Shown here one piece after another: positions 26,152 through 36,900 of a stretch of 64,000 nucleotides of DNA; position 1 is the first letter of the stretch, and each line of letters begins with the position of its first letter. This stretch comes from CBFHSD01 sp965658375 (lineage in GTDB: Bacteria; Bacteroidota; Bacteroidia; Flavobacteriales_G; Salibacteraceae). Position numbers and translations under genes: made by a program. The stretch is from positions 1 to 64,000 of the forward strand of contig CBFHSD010000010.1 in NCBI GenBank assembly GCA_965658375.1, in the 5' to 3' direction. Below the pieces are notes generated by a model. That model was not told the origin of the DNA and did no database searches. It saw nothing but the letters and a program-made list of their open reading frames with translations.

Positions 26152-29100
26152 ATGCTTCTATGTAAACCAAATCTACAGGGTTAAGGTATGCAATGATGCC
26201 AGTGCTTGGTTTGTTGCCCATTGCTATCAGTGCTTTTCTGTATGTGTTCACTTGTTTTATATGTCCATTCCGTTTCTGTCCAGATTTGAAGTCGATAACG
26301 TAGTTTTTTTCTTTTCCAAGAACTACTCTGTCTGGCCGTATTATTTCTCCTGAAGGAAGAATTACTTCTCGCTCTTTTAAGACTTTGCCTTTCAACTGAA
26401 ATAGAGTGTTTAAATCTTTGTTTTTTTCCAGCTCAATAAAAATGCTTTCCAAGTCTTTTCCATCTTCGTCATTCACGAGCCCATTCAATTGGTATTCCAC
26501 TAGTATATTTTTCCATTCGTTTAAATTCACACATTCTGCAAGTATGCGGTGAATGGTATTTCCAAAGTGAGCTGGACTCGTTAATGAATCTGTATCCCAA
26601 AATTTAGGTGCCAATTGGCTTACCTGAAGCTTGTCGTTCCAGTTACTTGTTGAAAAACTGTTGATTTTGATTACAGTTTCTTCTTTATGAGAAGCAATGT
26701 GTTTTTCAGGTTTACCTAAAGTCAAAGCTTGCTCGGCCTCATTCCAGCTTGTGTGGTTTTGCAACAATGGTAAAAGAATTTCAACGATAGCTTTTTTTCG
26801 TTCATAGAAGGCTCCAAAAGCATAAAGCCTATGAGTAGGCCTTGTAAAGCCTACATAAAGCACGTTGATTTCATCAAGGATTGTTTTTCCTTTTTCCTCC
26901 TCATATTCTGCTTCCCATAAGGTGTTCGGAAGACTTGAGCTAGATTCTAATTTTATCAATCCAGCCGGAATATGGTACTCCTCTTGTTTTAGTGGGAACC
27001 AAAACTCTTTCGAATCATTTTTCATTGTTTTGGCAACAAAAGGCATGATGACAACTGGAAATTCAAGTCCTTTAGATTTATGAATGGTCATAATTTGAAC
27101 CGCATTCTGATCATCCGAGCCGCTAATAGATAGGTTTTCCTTTTGTTGTTTCCACCATTCAAGGAACTCGATAAGTCCTTGATTTTCTTTAGAGACCCTA
27201 GTATTAATTGTATCAATAAACGCTTCAAGAAAGCTGTCCCATTTTTTATCCATGCCGGTAATTCGCAAGAGCTCAACGCATAAAGGGAGGATAGACCAAT
27301 ACCTTAATTCACTCGAAAATTCCGGTAGTTGCTGTTTTAGCCAGTACTCAAAATCAAATGCTTTGTCCGTACCAATTGACTTTAGAACAGGGTGAAGGTC
27401 GTGGCTGCAAATTTCGTTTTCTGCTAAAAGAACCGCGACTTGAGCTTGATGCAGGGCATCTTCGGTATTGTTCAGCCAATTCATTATTGCAATCAGCAAC
27501 TTCACTTTTTGAGAACTATTGATCAGCAGGCTTTCAGAAGAAACTACCGGGATTTGTTCTTCAAGCAGGCGTTGAACTACTTTATTGCTTTCAGCTTTTT
27601 TTCTAACAAGAACACAAAGGTCTCTATGTTCGAACCCATCTTTCAATGCAAGCTGAATAGCACGTGTAGTTTGACTTAGGTTATGGGCATCATACTCTTC
27701 TTTATCTGCTACTTCGGGTACCTGGATGTTTACGTAACCTTTAAACTTCTTTTGCCCTTGTTGCGCATGCTCATCATAGATGTATTGGAAATCTTTTGGA
27801 AGTTGCTTTTTAATCGCTCCAAAAATGAAATTGTTAAATTCCACGATGTTCTCCGCACTTCTCCAATTATTTTTCAAAGGAACTTCTTTTGAAGTAACCT
27901 CGATAAATTCGGCTGCTTGATTTAACAAAGAGTCTTGTGGAATATCCACCTTGGGAAGGCGACTAAACTGTTCTACTTCTGCGCCTCTCCATCTATAAAT
28001 ACTTTGTTTACCATCTCCTACAACCATATTGTACTGGCTACTGGCTAAGCTATTGTGCACCAATGGAAGCAAGTTTCTAAATTGAATGGCACTCGTATCT
28101 TGAAATTCATCTAATAAGAAATGATGGAATTTTTCACCAACTCGTTCGTAGATAAAGGGAACAGGTTCTTTTGACACAATACGTTCTATAATCTTTTGAA
28201 AATCAGATATATGAACCACGCTGTTCACCGCCTTATATGCATCAATTTCAGCCTTTACTCTGGCAAAAATTTGGAGTTCAAATAAGTTTTTCTTCAAATT
28301 TAAGTGCAAAGCGTACACACTTAAGTTTTCATCCAGTAGCTTTTCTAGCAGTAGAATCTGTTCAGTGAATAATGGAACGCCTTCTTCAATACGTACCTTT
28401 ATCTCTGCTGGTGCCTTGCCAGCTGCCCAATTTTTAATTTTGTGAAATTTACTGATCACTTTTGAGGCATCTGCTATTGAGCCTTTGTATGTTTTTTGAA
28501 GAGATGGACCTATGCCTTTTCTTCCACCTGCAAGCATCAAGGGGTCTATGCTATTGTTGCTTAAATATTCCATACAAGGCCTCAATAAGCCATTCACTTC
28601 TGTTTCAAAGGCGTTTTTTCTCTGATTCAACAGTTTAGAAAGTCCCTGTATGTTTTCTTCATTCAGGTATTCTATTTTTTCATCAATTGCTTCAGAATGA
28701 TTGAGTAGTCTTTTTGCCGCACTAACAAGACTTCTGTCAAACTTCCAACTGTTATCCTCTTGTATTTGAGAAATTGAGAAATCGATTAAGTCTTGAGTTA
28801 ATTTTTCATCTATTCCAATTTGCTTAATCAACTCTTGAATGGTATCGCTAATGAGTTCGTCTTCATCAACAGATAAATTGAATTGCAATGGAAGACCCAA
28901 ATCAATAGAAAATGACTGAATGATGCGGTACACGAAACTGTCAATAGTGCTTATTGCTATGTCACCGTAATGGTGAAGCATATGGTTCAATACTCTTCTC
29001 GCTCTATTATTTAAACTTTTTTGGTCTAATTGAAGTTCCTTCATCAGTTCACGTTGCATCACCTCTGTGGTTCCCTCAAATTGATTTTCAACAAGGGCCT

Positions 29101-29293
29101 TGAGGGTAGACAAAACGCGCGACTTCATTTCAGAGGCTGCTTTGTTTGTAAAAGTAATGGCAAGTATGTGGGTGTAGTAGTTGGATTGCGCTTTACTTAA
29201 AGCAAGTTTAAGGTAGGCACTTACTAAAGCATGTGTTTTGCCAGATCCTGCAGATGAACGGTAAATGAAGAAGTTGTGGTTTTGAGTTTTCAT
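26150..29293 (-). CDS. AddA-like UvrD-family helicase with C-terminal PD-(D/E)XK nuclease
   Basis: This is a 1047-residue ATP-dependent helicase-nuclease for double-strand-break repair. Walker A is SSAGSGKTHALV at residues 13-24. The Walker B region LLDEFQDTSAIQF is near 393, QSIYRWRGAE near 428, HKSKGLEFPVVIMPF near 735, and LYVGFTRPTHRLYAFG near 810. The C-terminal nuclease has RPDRVVLGKEKNYVIDFKSG followed by QVNTYRKAL. Its usual AddB partner is not in this window. A -7 box ends 5 bases before the ATG. It could also be called RecB-like; the nuclease plus length favour AddA. Confidence 0.9.
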   Translation of the reverse strand: MKTQNHNFFIYRSSAGSGKTHALVSAYLKLALSKAQSNYYTHILAITFTNKAASEMKSRVLSTLKALVENQFEGTTEVMQRELMKELQLDQKSLNNRARRVLNHMLHHYGDIAISTIDSFVYRIIQSFSIDLGLPLQFNLSVDEDELISDTIQELIKQIGIDEKLTQDLIDFSISQIQEDNSWKFDRSLVSAAKRLLNHSEAIDEKIEYLNEENIQGLSKLLNQRKNAFETEVNGLLRPCMEYLSNNSIDPLMLAGGRKGIGPSLQKTYKGSIADASKVISKFHKIKNWAAGKAPAEIKVRIEEGVPLFTEQILLLEKLLDENLSVYALHLNLKKNLFELQIFARVKAEIDAYKAVNSVVHISDFQKIIERIVSKEPVPFIYERVGEKFHHFLLDEFQDTSAIQFRNLLPLVHNSLASSQYNMVVGDGKQSIYRWRGAEVEQFSRLPKVDIPQDSLLNQAAEFIEVTSKEVPLKNNWRSAENIVEFNNFIFGAIKKQLPKDFQYIYDEHAQQGQKKFKGYVNIQVPEVADKEEYDAHNLSQTTRAIQLALKDGFEHRDLCVLVRKKAESNKVVQRLLEEQIPVVSSESLLINSSQKVKLLIAIMNWLNNTEDALHQAQVAVLLAENEICSHDLHPVLKSIGTDKAFDFEYWLKQQLPEFSSELRYWSILPLCVELLRITGMDKKWDSFLEAFIDTINTRVSKENQGLIEFLEWWKQQKENLSISGSDDQNAVQIMTIHKSKGLEFPVVIMPFVAKTMKNDSKEFWFPLKQEEYHIPAGLIKLESSSSLPNTLWEAEYEEEKGKTILDEINVLYVGFTRPTHRLYAFGAFYERKKAIVEILLPLLQNHTSWNEAEQALTLGKPEKHIASHKEETVIKINSFSTSNWNDKLQVSQLAPKFWDTDSLTSPAHFGNTIHRILAECVNLNEWKNILVEYQLNGLVNDEDGKDLESIFIELEKNKDLNTLFQLKGKVLKEREVILPSGEIIRPDRVVLGKEKNYVIDFKSGQKRNGHIKQVNTYRKALIAMGNKPSTGIIAYLNPVDLVYIEA

Positions 29294-29298
29294 AGTAC

Positions 29299-29306
29299 CA
29301 AAGGTA
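29299..29306 (-). promoter_or_regulatory. -7 promoter element of the AddA-like gene, TACCTTTG
   Basis: An exact match on the minus strand ends 5 bases before the ATG at 29293, giving a leaderless or nearly leaderless transcript. Confidence 0.5.
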
Positions 29307-29369
29307 TGAAGCTTAAAGTTTGATAGGAAAGCATCATGAGCTATATTGCAGAGAATATTTTAACACTTT

Positions 29370-31403
29370 ATGAGACAGTTTTTTTCAAGCCTTCTAACCC
29401 TCTTTTTTTGTCTTCCTATTCTTGCCCAAGACTACAATGCAAACCAAGTAATGGTTATGCTAGAGTCAGAAACTGCTATCGAAGATTTTCTTGAGCAGGG
29501 GCCTCAAAATGCTCAATTACAAATAGAAAAGCGCTTAAGCCCTTCTATGAATCTATGGTTGCTGCAATTTGATTCCACCCAATTATCGGTTCCCCAAATG
29601 CTCGAAAGTTTGAAAGATCTCCCAGAGGTATTGATCATTCAAGCAAACCATACCAATGTAAAGTTGAGAAACAATATTCCTAACGACCCTGGTTACAATC
29701 AACAATGGGCTTTTACAAGCTCTGCATTGGCTGGAGCTATTGAGGCACCATTGGCTTGGGACATTACAACAGGTGGTACTACAGCTTTGGGAGACAATAT
29801 TGTGGTAGCCGTTGTTGACGGTGGGGGCAATTTGAATCATCCAGATCTAAACTTTTGGGTGAACCAAAATGAGATTCCAAACAACAATATTGATGATGAT
29901 GGCAATGGTTATGTAGATGATTACGAAGGTTGGAACCCATTTTCGAATAGCGACAATATTTCATCTGATAATCATGGGACGCATGTAAGCGGAATCATTG
30001 GAGCAAAAACCAATAACGGAGAAGGAGTAGCAGGTGTAAACTGGGGATTAGAGATCATGGCTGTTGAAGGTTCTAGTGGACAAGAAAGTATTGTTGTGGA
30101 AGCCTATACTTACATTATGGAGCAGCGCAGACTGTACAATGAAACAGATGGTCAGAAAGGAGCTTATGTGGTGGCAACAAATTCTTCTTTCGGAGTTGAT
30201 TTTGGGAACCCAGCGCAGTATCCTCTTTGGTGCGCGATGTATGATTCTCTAGGAAAAGTTGGAGTTCTCAGTGCTGGTGCAACAGCCAATCTCAACATTG
30301 ATATAGATACTCAAGGAGATGTTCCAACTGGATGTCCGAGTCCGTACATGATTGCAGTAACCAATACAACAACATCTGGAGCTAAGTATTCAGGGGCTGG
30401 TTATGGCATTCAGTCCATAGATATTGGTGCCCCAGGAACAAATATTTATTCCACCTTAAGCAGCGGTTATGGTAATAGAACTGGTACTAGCATGGCTACC
30501 CCTCATGTAGCGGGAACCATAGCTCTTATGTACGCTAATATTTGCGAGAATCAATTGATGGATTACGAAACCCATCCAGACAGCTTAGCCCGATTTGTGT
30601 TGGAGAAATTATACACACAAGGTTATGATTCAGTTGGCTTCTTAAATGGACTAGTGAGCAACGCTAGAAAGCTAAATTTGAGAAAGGCAGTTGAAGCAGC
30701 AAGAGATTACAATTGTATTCAATACACTACAGAACAAACTGAAGAAGACACATGCGGAACATGTTTGGGAAGTGTGAATATTGGGATGAATGATGGTGCA
30801 GCCCCTTTCACATTCGCATGGAGTGATGGAGGAACACAAGAGACTCGTTCAGATTTGTGCACAGGAGTTTATCAAGTTACAGTAACCGATGATTTGGGTT
30901 ACCAAAAGTTATTTCAGGTAAACGTACAAGGAAACCAAGCCATGTTATTGAGTGGATCAGATGCAGGAAACGGACAAAGCTATGCGGCTACCGTACAAGT
31001 TACTGGCGGAACTCCAGGCTACACTTACCTGTGGTCTGATGGACAAAATACAGATACAGCATATTTCCAAACGCATGGTTTGTATACCGTAACAGCAACA
31101 GATGCTTTGGGCTGTACAGAAAATACTGATGTGAACTTATGGCCACTTTCTACCTCAGAACTGAACTCTAAAAACGCGCCAGTACTATGTCCAATTCCTG
31201 TTTCAACCCAATTGAGCATTCAATCACAAGAAAGGATAGAGTCTATTTATATTTTTAGTGCAGACGGTAAACCAATTGATGCGAGCAATCGTTTAATAAA
31301 TAACCAATCGGCTCTAGAAATGCATGATTTGCCCACTGGAGTTTACATCATTCAAATTGAGGCAGGTGGAGAACAATACCAACAATCTATAATAAAACAG
31401 TAA
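29370..31403 (+). CDS. Subtilisin-family (S8) protease with SprB-like repeats and T9SS domain
   Basis: This 677-residue secreted protease has a signal peptide ending CLPILAQ and a propeptide to about residue 100. The catalytic triad is Asp150 in VVAVVDGGG, His202 in DNHGTHVSG and Ser374 in GTSMATPHVAG, with the oxyanion Asn271. A Ca-binding-like NNNIDDDGNGYVDD lies near 171-184. Two SprB-type repeats follow (FTFAWSDGGTQE, YTYLWSDGQNTD), then a type A T9SS domain (LPTGVYIIQIE). Its stop overlaps the start of the di-haem peroxidase (TAATG). Confidence 0.93.
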   Translation: MRQFFSSLLTLFFCLPILAQDYNANQVMVMLESETAIEDFLEQGPQNAQLQIEKRLSPSMNLWLLQFDSTQLSVPQMLESLKDLPEVLIIQANHTNVKLRNNIPNDPGYNQQWAFTSSALAGAIEAPLAWDITTGGTTALGDNIVVAVVDGGGNLNHPDLNFWVNQNEIPNNNIDDDGNGYVDDYEGWNPFSNSDNISSDNHGTHVSGIIGAKTNNGEGVAGVNWGLEIMAVEGSSGQESIVVEAYTYIMEQRRLYNETDGQKGAYVVATNSSFGVDFGNPAQYPLWCAMYDSLGKVGVLSAGATANLNIDIDTQGDVPTGCPSPYMIAVTNTTTSGAKYSGAGYGIQSIDIGAPGTNIYSTLSSGYGNRTGTSMATPHVAGTIALMYANICENQLMDYETHPDSLARFVLEKLYTQGYDSVGFLNGLVSNARKLNLRKAVEAARDYNCIQYTTEQTEEDTCGTCLGSVNIGMNDGAAPFTFAWSDGGTQETRSDLCTGVYQVTVTDDLGYQKLFQVNVQGNQAMLLSGSDAGNGQSYAATVQVTGGTPGYTYLWSDGQNTDTAYFQTHGLYTVTATDALGCTENTDVNLWPLSTSELNSKNAPVLCPIPVSTQLSIQSQERIESIYIFSADGKPIDASNRLINNQSALEMHDLPTGVYIIQIEAGGEQYQQSIIKQ

Positions 31404-32467
31404 TGAGAAATTGGCCTTTCATATTTTTCTTTGTAGTGATTTTAGCGAGTTGCAACAAAGATTTTATGGATGCTGCGGACAGTATTAATGACCGCACAGA
31501 TGAGCCAAAACCTTATTTTATAGATTATCCCCAAGGGTTTCCAGAGTTTCCAATTCCGGCAGACAATCCAATGACCAAAGAAGGAGTTGCCTTGGGGAAA
31601 AGACTCTTTTTCGATCCTATCCTTTCTCTCGATAACTCGCAATCATGCGGTAGCTGTCATGCTCAAAGTTTTGGATTTACAGATAGTGGAAAACAGTTTA
31701 GCATTGGTATAGACGGCTCTATTGGAGAGCGAAATTCAATGCAGTTGTTTAACCTTGGTTACATGAATAGCCTTTTTTGGGATGGAAGAAATCAAACCTT
31801 AGAAGAGCAAGCCTTGGAGCCAGTTCCCAATCCCATAGAAATGAAATTGGAATGGGTAGAGGCAGAACAACGTTTGAATGCACATGAAGAGTACCCAGGC
31901 TTATTTAAAGTGGTCTATGGAATAGACTACGTAGATTCCATCCATGTAGCAAAAGCTATTGCACAATTTGAGCGAACATTGATTTCTGGAAATTCGAAGT
32001 ACGATAAATGGTTAAGAGGTGAAGCAGAATTGACAACATTGGAGTTGAATGGTAAGAGGCTGTTTGAATCAGAAGAAGCTGATTGTTTTCACTGTCATGG
32101 CGCTCCACTTTTTACAGATAATATTTTTCACAACAATGGCTTGAAAGAAACCATTACAGATTTAGGTTTGGGTGGCGTAACAGGCCGGTCTTCAGATGAA
32201 GGAAGGTTCAAAACACCGACCTTGAGAAACATTGCCGAAACTGCACCATACATGCATGATGGAAGCATTGAGACTTTAGAAGAGGTTGTGACTTTTTACA
32301 ATCAAGGCGTTCATCAAAACTCTCCCAATATTGATCCATTGATGCTGAAGGATAATCGTCCAGATGGTTCCTTAGGCTTGTCTCAAGATGAGGTGAATGC
32401 CTTAGTTGCTTTTTTACGGACTTTGTCTGATGAAGAATTTTTACAAAATCCTGTGCATCAACCTTAA
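31403..32467 (+). CDS. Di-haem cytochrome c peroxidase/MauG-family lipoprotein
   Basis: This 354-residue protein has a lipoprotein signal (FFFVVILASC, Cys16-17 region) and two haem-binding motifs, CGSCH (near residue 85) and CFHCH (near 230). The family segments GLPLGKRLFFD-like (EGVALGKRLFFDP), FWDGR and RFKTPTLRNIAETAPYMHDGS are all present. It reduces hydrogen peroxide or carries out related oxidations in the periplasm. It is translationally coupled to the upstream T9SS protease, which is an odd pairing. Its stop lies one base from that of the convergent gene. Confidence 0.93.
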   Translation: MRNWPFIFFFVVILASCNKDFMDAADSINDRTDEPKPYFIDYPQGFPEFPIPADNPMTKEGVALGKRLFFDPILSLDNSQSCGSCHAQSFGFTDSGKQFSIGIDGSIGERNSMQLFNLGYMNSLFWDGRNQTLEEQALEPVPNPIEMKLEWVEAEQRLNAHEEYPGLFKVVYGIDYVDSIHVAKAIAQFERTLISGNSKYDKWLRGEAELTTLELNGKRLFESEEADCFHCHGAPLFTDNIFHNNGLKETITDLGLGGVTGRSSDEGRFKTPTLRNIAETAPYMHDGSIETLEEVVTFYNQGVHQNSPNIDPLMLKDNRPDGSLGLSQDEVNALVAFLRTLSDEEFLQNPVHQP

Positions 32468-32468
32468 T

Positions 32469-33899
32469 TTATTCAAGAGCTTCTTTTCGTTTCAATACCT
32501 TTACCCAAATACGCTTATTCTCAAATACTTTAAGTACCTCGTATTTAGAATAAATCAAATCAATATCATCATCTGGGATGTTAAACACATTGGAGTAAAC
32601 TAAGTATTCGTTTGTCCCACTAAACTTTGTATAAGCTTCATCGCCACCGTTCAAATCTGTATAGTCAAAAGTGGATAGATTTGGAAAAAAAGAGCCTACT
32701 CGGTCTGGAGAAATCTGTTCATTTCGGAGGTATTCTTTTGCTTCATTTCTAAGCTCATAGTAGGGGAGATGAGCGAGCGTACTGTCCCAACCTTGCGCCA
32801 TCTTCTCTGGGTATATGATAAAATTACCGAGGAGTTGAGCTACCAGACAAACAGTCAATGCAGTCCATTTGATTTGATGAGAAAAGTCGCTTTCATTCAC
32901 AAGTGCAATCACTAACACTACAGCCAAAACATTGATAGGAAGCAAGTAGCGGTGGCCAACCAGTTCTTGAGCCCAAAGCATATTTATTGGTAAAATAAAT
33001 AACACGCACATGAATATGATAGTAAGCTTGTAAAGTGATGAATGAGCTGTGATCTTCTTTCTGTTCTTGTACAGCAGAATGAGTAGAAGCCCAAATAGGA
33101 AAACTCTTCCGAAATCAGAAATATAGAAAATGAAAACAACACAATTCTTTAAAAATCCGGATAGGTCAACCCTTGCAAAACTATCTGCCCAAGGAGAATC
33201 TGCATGGTAGCCGATCCACCCTACCGCTTCGTAATGAATGGAATTGAATACTAGGAAAAGTATAAAAGCCGGAAGGTAGAGAAGACTGCGTTCAAGTAAT
33301 TTTAAGAAGGTTTTTTTTAGTGTATCAAAGTGAATATTGAGGATAATATCTGCAATCAGTAGACTAAATGAAAGCATCATCCCTCGCATGCTAGTCAGAA
33401 ACAATAAAAATACCCCAGAGGCTATAAGTAAGCGTTTATTTTTATAAACACCCATGGCTGTTAAAAGTGTAAAAGCCACCATCCAAATATCTGGACTCAC
33501 AAGCATGAATTGACTGAGTAAGGCTGGGTCTGCAAGAAGGAGTACAGCGCCTATTCCAATAAAAGGAGTGGCTTTGGTAGCTCTAATAAATCTTAAACTT
33601 ATCGCTAAAGAAAGCAGGTAGAATGGAATCATTGATAAGTGCGAGACAGGCAGTGTTCTGCCAAATAGTTTCCAATTTACAGCTAGATAGGCACCAAAAG
33701 TTGGGATGTGTCCGCTATCCATATCATTTGGTAGAATCAAATGAGCGAAGTTGTGATCGAAAAAAAAGCTGGCATGTTTAGATGCCAGCTGTATTGTATC
33801 CCAGAAAAAGAAATGATTTATACTTTGAATGAAAAGTGCTGAAAAACCAATGATGTAAGCACCAATAAATGCATAGTCTACGCGAGAAAGTGAACTCAT
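32469..33899 (-). CDS. Polytopic membrane protein, GT-C glycosyltransferase-like
   Basis: This 476-residue protein has about ten to twelve membrane helices and a soluble C-terminal part. The first external loop has FFFWDTIQLASKHASFFF, where the Asp could be the GT-C catalytic residue; the second acidic residue is less clear. It starts 5 bases after the stop of the large gliding-type adhesin gene, so the two form an operon. A role in glycosylating that protein or another surface structure is inferred only from position. Confidence 0.6.
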   Translation of the reverse strand: MSSLSRVDYAFIGAYIIGFSALFIQSINHFFFWDTIQLASKHASFFFDHNFAHLILPNDMDSGHIPTFGAYLAVNWKLFGRTLPVSHLSMIPFYLLSLAISLRFIRATKATPFIGIGAVLLLADPALLSQFMLVSPDIWMVAFTLLTAMGVYKNKRLLIASGVFLLFLTSMRGMMLSFSLLIADIILNIHFDTLKKTFLKLLERSLLYLPAFILFLVFNSIHYEAVGWIGYHADSPWADSFARVDLSGFLKNCVVFIFYISDFGRVFLFGLLLILLYKNRKKITAHSSLYKLTIIFMCVLFILPINMLWAQELVGHRYLLPINVLAVVLVIALVNESDFSHQIKWTALTVCLVAQLLGNFIIYPEKMAQGWDSTLAHLPYYELRNEAKEYLRNEQISPDRVGSFFPNLSTFDYTDLNGGDEAYTKFSGTNEYLVYSNVFNIPDDDIDLIYSKYEVLKVFENKRIWVKVLKRKEALE

Positions 33900-33904
33900 A
33901 GGTT

Positions 33905-36900
33905 TTACCTCACAAGATGAACGTTCCCTTTATATTCTATCCCGTTCACATCAAAAATGTAGAAATAAACACCTTCATCCGCTTCTTCACCGTTTAGGGT
34001 TCTTCCGTTCCAAATATGGTAAGTGCCGGCCGACTGGAAAACAACTTGCCCCCAACGGTTAAACATTACCAAATCGGTACATTCTTGAAGTCTATTATTG
34101 ATGTCAATCTCAAAAAAGTCATTGAGACCATCACCGTTTGGCGTAAATATATTCGGAATGTTAAGGTCATAATTCTCAGTAAATTCTTCTGCTTCAATCA
34201 AGGCAGAAGCAGTATCGTTACATCCATTGGTTGTTGTTGCTATTAGTGTAACTGTTTCAGACTGACCGTAAGTAAATTCAAATGCAGGATTCTCTTCAGT
34301 ACTTACGCTGGTTGATCCGAAGAGCCATTCATAAAATTCTGCTTCTGTGGTGTTGTTTTGCATTTCGGCAATAATTCCTACACAACTAAAGAAAGACTCA
34401 TAGGCAAAAGATGCTTCCGCTTGAGGAAAGACTTGCAGGGAATAGAACGCGGTATCCGCGCAACCAAGGCCTCTAGAATCACTAACTATGACTTGGTAGA
34501 TAATACTTTGAGAAGCTGCTGCAATTGGGTCTGCAATGGTATCATTACTCAAGCCTATAGAAGGGCTCCAAGCGTATTCATAAGGAGCTACACCAGCAAT
34601 GGGAGTTGCATTAAGTTGAACTGGTTCGCTTTCACACAGAGTCGTGTCATCACTCAGAACAACATAGAATATTTCAAAGCTCACGCTATCTGTATTAGTA
34701 CATCCAATAGAATCAGTAATTCGTACTTCGTATGATTGATCGTTTGTAAGGTTAGCTATTGGATTCTCCAAGGTAGGGTCATTGAGACCTGTAGTTGGAG
34801 ACCATAAATAGCTTGCACCAACGTAGCCTGTTGGGGCACCACCAATGAGTTGGTTGTTAGATTTACATAGACTTTGATCTGGACCAGCATCTACTGCTGG
34901 CGGTGCATTTACTCGAATAAATACGCTGTCTGAATCGGCACAACCAAATTGATTGGCTCCTTGTACCACAAAAGTGTAATCACCTGCAATATTGATGGTT
35001 GCCATTGGGTTAAAAATGGTGCTATCGTTTAAGTATTCTCCATTGTTCCAAGTGAATGTATCAGCACCTGTAGCTTCAAGCATAAGGGTATCCACAGAAC
35101 AAATGTGAGTATCTTGTGTGAGTACCGATACAGAAGGTTGAGGGTTGACAAATACGGTAACCGTATCAACTCCAACACAGGTGTCATTAAATGTATTTAC
35201 AATGTAGCTAGTTGTGATAATTGGCGCAGCAAAAGGACTATCAATAGTATCATTATTTAATCCGGCTGCAGGTACCCATTGGTAAGTCGTGAAGGGAGGA
35301 GATGTTGGCAAACCACCTATTTGAATTGTATCACCTAAACAAATAGAAACATCATTTCCAGCAAAAGTGGGAACCTGAATGTTGCGGATTACAGTAAGTG
35401 AATCTATTTCAGGGCAATTGTTAGTGTCAGTATAAACATAGGTATACAAGGTTGTTGTAAGTGGGAAGAAATCTGGATTAAGGCTTGTATTGTTGCTAAT
35501 ACCAATACTTGGAGTCCAAAGAATGGAATTTGCATTTTGAACGTTGATGGAGATGGTATCTCCAGGGCAAGTGAAGTACGTATCAGCTAAACCGAGGTCT
35601 ACAGAGTCAAACACAGTAATGGTAACAGTATCTGCAGCCAAACAGTTGGTTGTATCGTTGATAGAAAGTATGTAAGTTGTTGTGGTATCTGGCTTAGCAA
35701 ATGGTGTTAACAATGTCGGGTTGTCAAGCCCAGTTATCGGTGTCCAAGTAAAAGTGCCACCTGCTGGAACTATGGTTCCAGGACCACCTATTTGAACAGA
35801 ATCACCTGGGCAAAGAGAGGTATCATTTCCAGCATCAGCAGCCACATTAGACACTGTAATGTCTTTGGTAAGCGGTGTTCCCGGACAACCAAATTCACTA
35901 TTAGTAACCAAGGTGATTTGCCCTACCGTACTAGAACCCCAATCTACCAGAATTGAGTTGGTTCCGGTTCCTGAAAGAATTGTTCCTCCTGAAACAGTCC
36001 AGAAATACGTTTCATTGGTATCTCCTTGCACTGAGTAAGTTGAAGGAGAAGGATTGGTACAGAAGGAAGTTTGTCCTATTATTTCCGGTGGACCAGTATA
36101 ATCTTCTACTTCAATCAGTATGGTTTGAAACAGTGTTTTTGGTGGACAACCGTTATCTCGCACATTCACAGAAAAAGAATAAGGATTGTTGCGCCCTTGA
36201 TTACAAGTAGTGTTCCAACAGAACTGAGTGGCTACAGCTCCTAATCCGGCTGCTGGTGCGGTGATGGTTGCGGCTGGGTTTACGAAATTGGGGTCAAATA
36301 CTCCACCTGATGCTGTAAGAAACAATGAGTCATTGTCTGGGTCATCATATTCAAGGTCAAAACAAAAACTTTGGCCTTCTTTGATGCTGTAAGTTGTTGG
36401 TGAAACGGCACTTGTATCTAAATTGGTGGTGTCTTGTTCAGGTAAATCATTGTTTGGACAATTGATAACCAACAGTTGCATATCTCTTCTGGAACGGTTG
36501 ATAACAGTGCCATTTCTCCACTCAGAAATCTCTACAGCAGCAACATAATTCCCAACTTGGTTTGCAGTTATCGAAAGCACGCCTGAAGTTGGATTAATAC
36601 TTTGTGATGAGCCTGTTCCGAACAAATTGTTGAGGTTATACCCAGCAGCAAAATTTACAAGGGGCGGAGGGTTTGGGTATGGGTTGATTCCCGCATAATT
36701 GGCTACAGGGTTACCCGGTGCTGTTTCTCCATCGAAAGGATGTACCAAAGCGAAACTCAACGAATCTCCATCTGGATCTACAACTGAATTTGTTATTACT
36801 GAAGAATCCGTAACACACAAATAAGAAAGTAATGTATCTGTAAAAATAGGAGTTGAGTTGGTAATGATGGTTCCCCCTTGTGAAGGAACGTGAGTCATGT

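Noticed and set aside
34358..34735. Plus-strand frame of 125 codons within the adhesin gene
   Set aside because: The opposite strand encodes clear repeated surface domains; this frame is Arg/Cys/Ser-rich noise.
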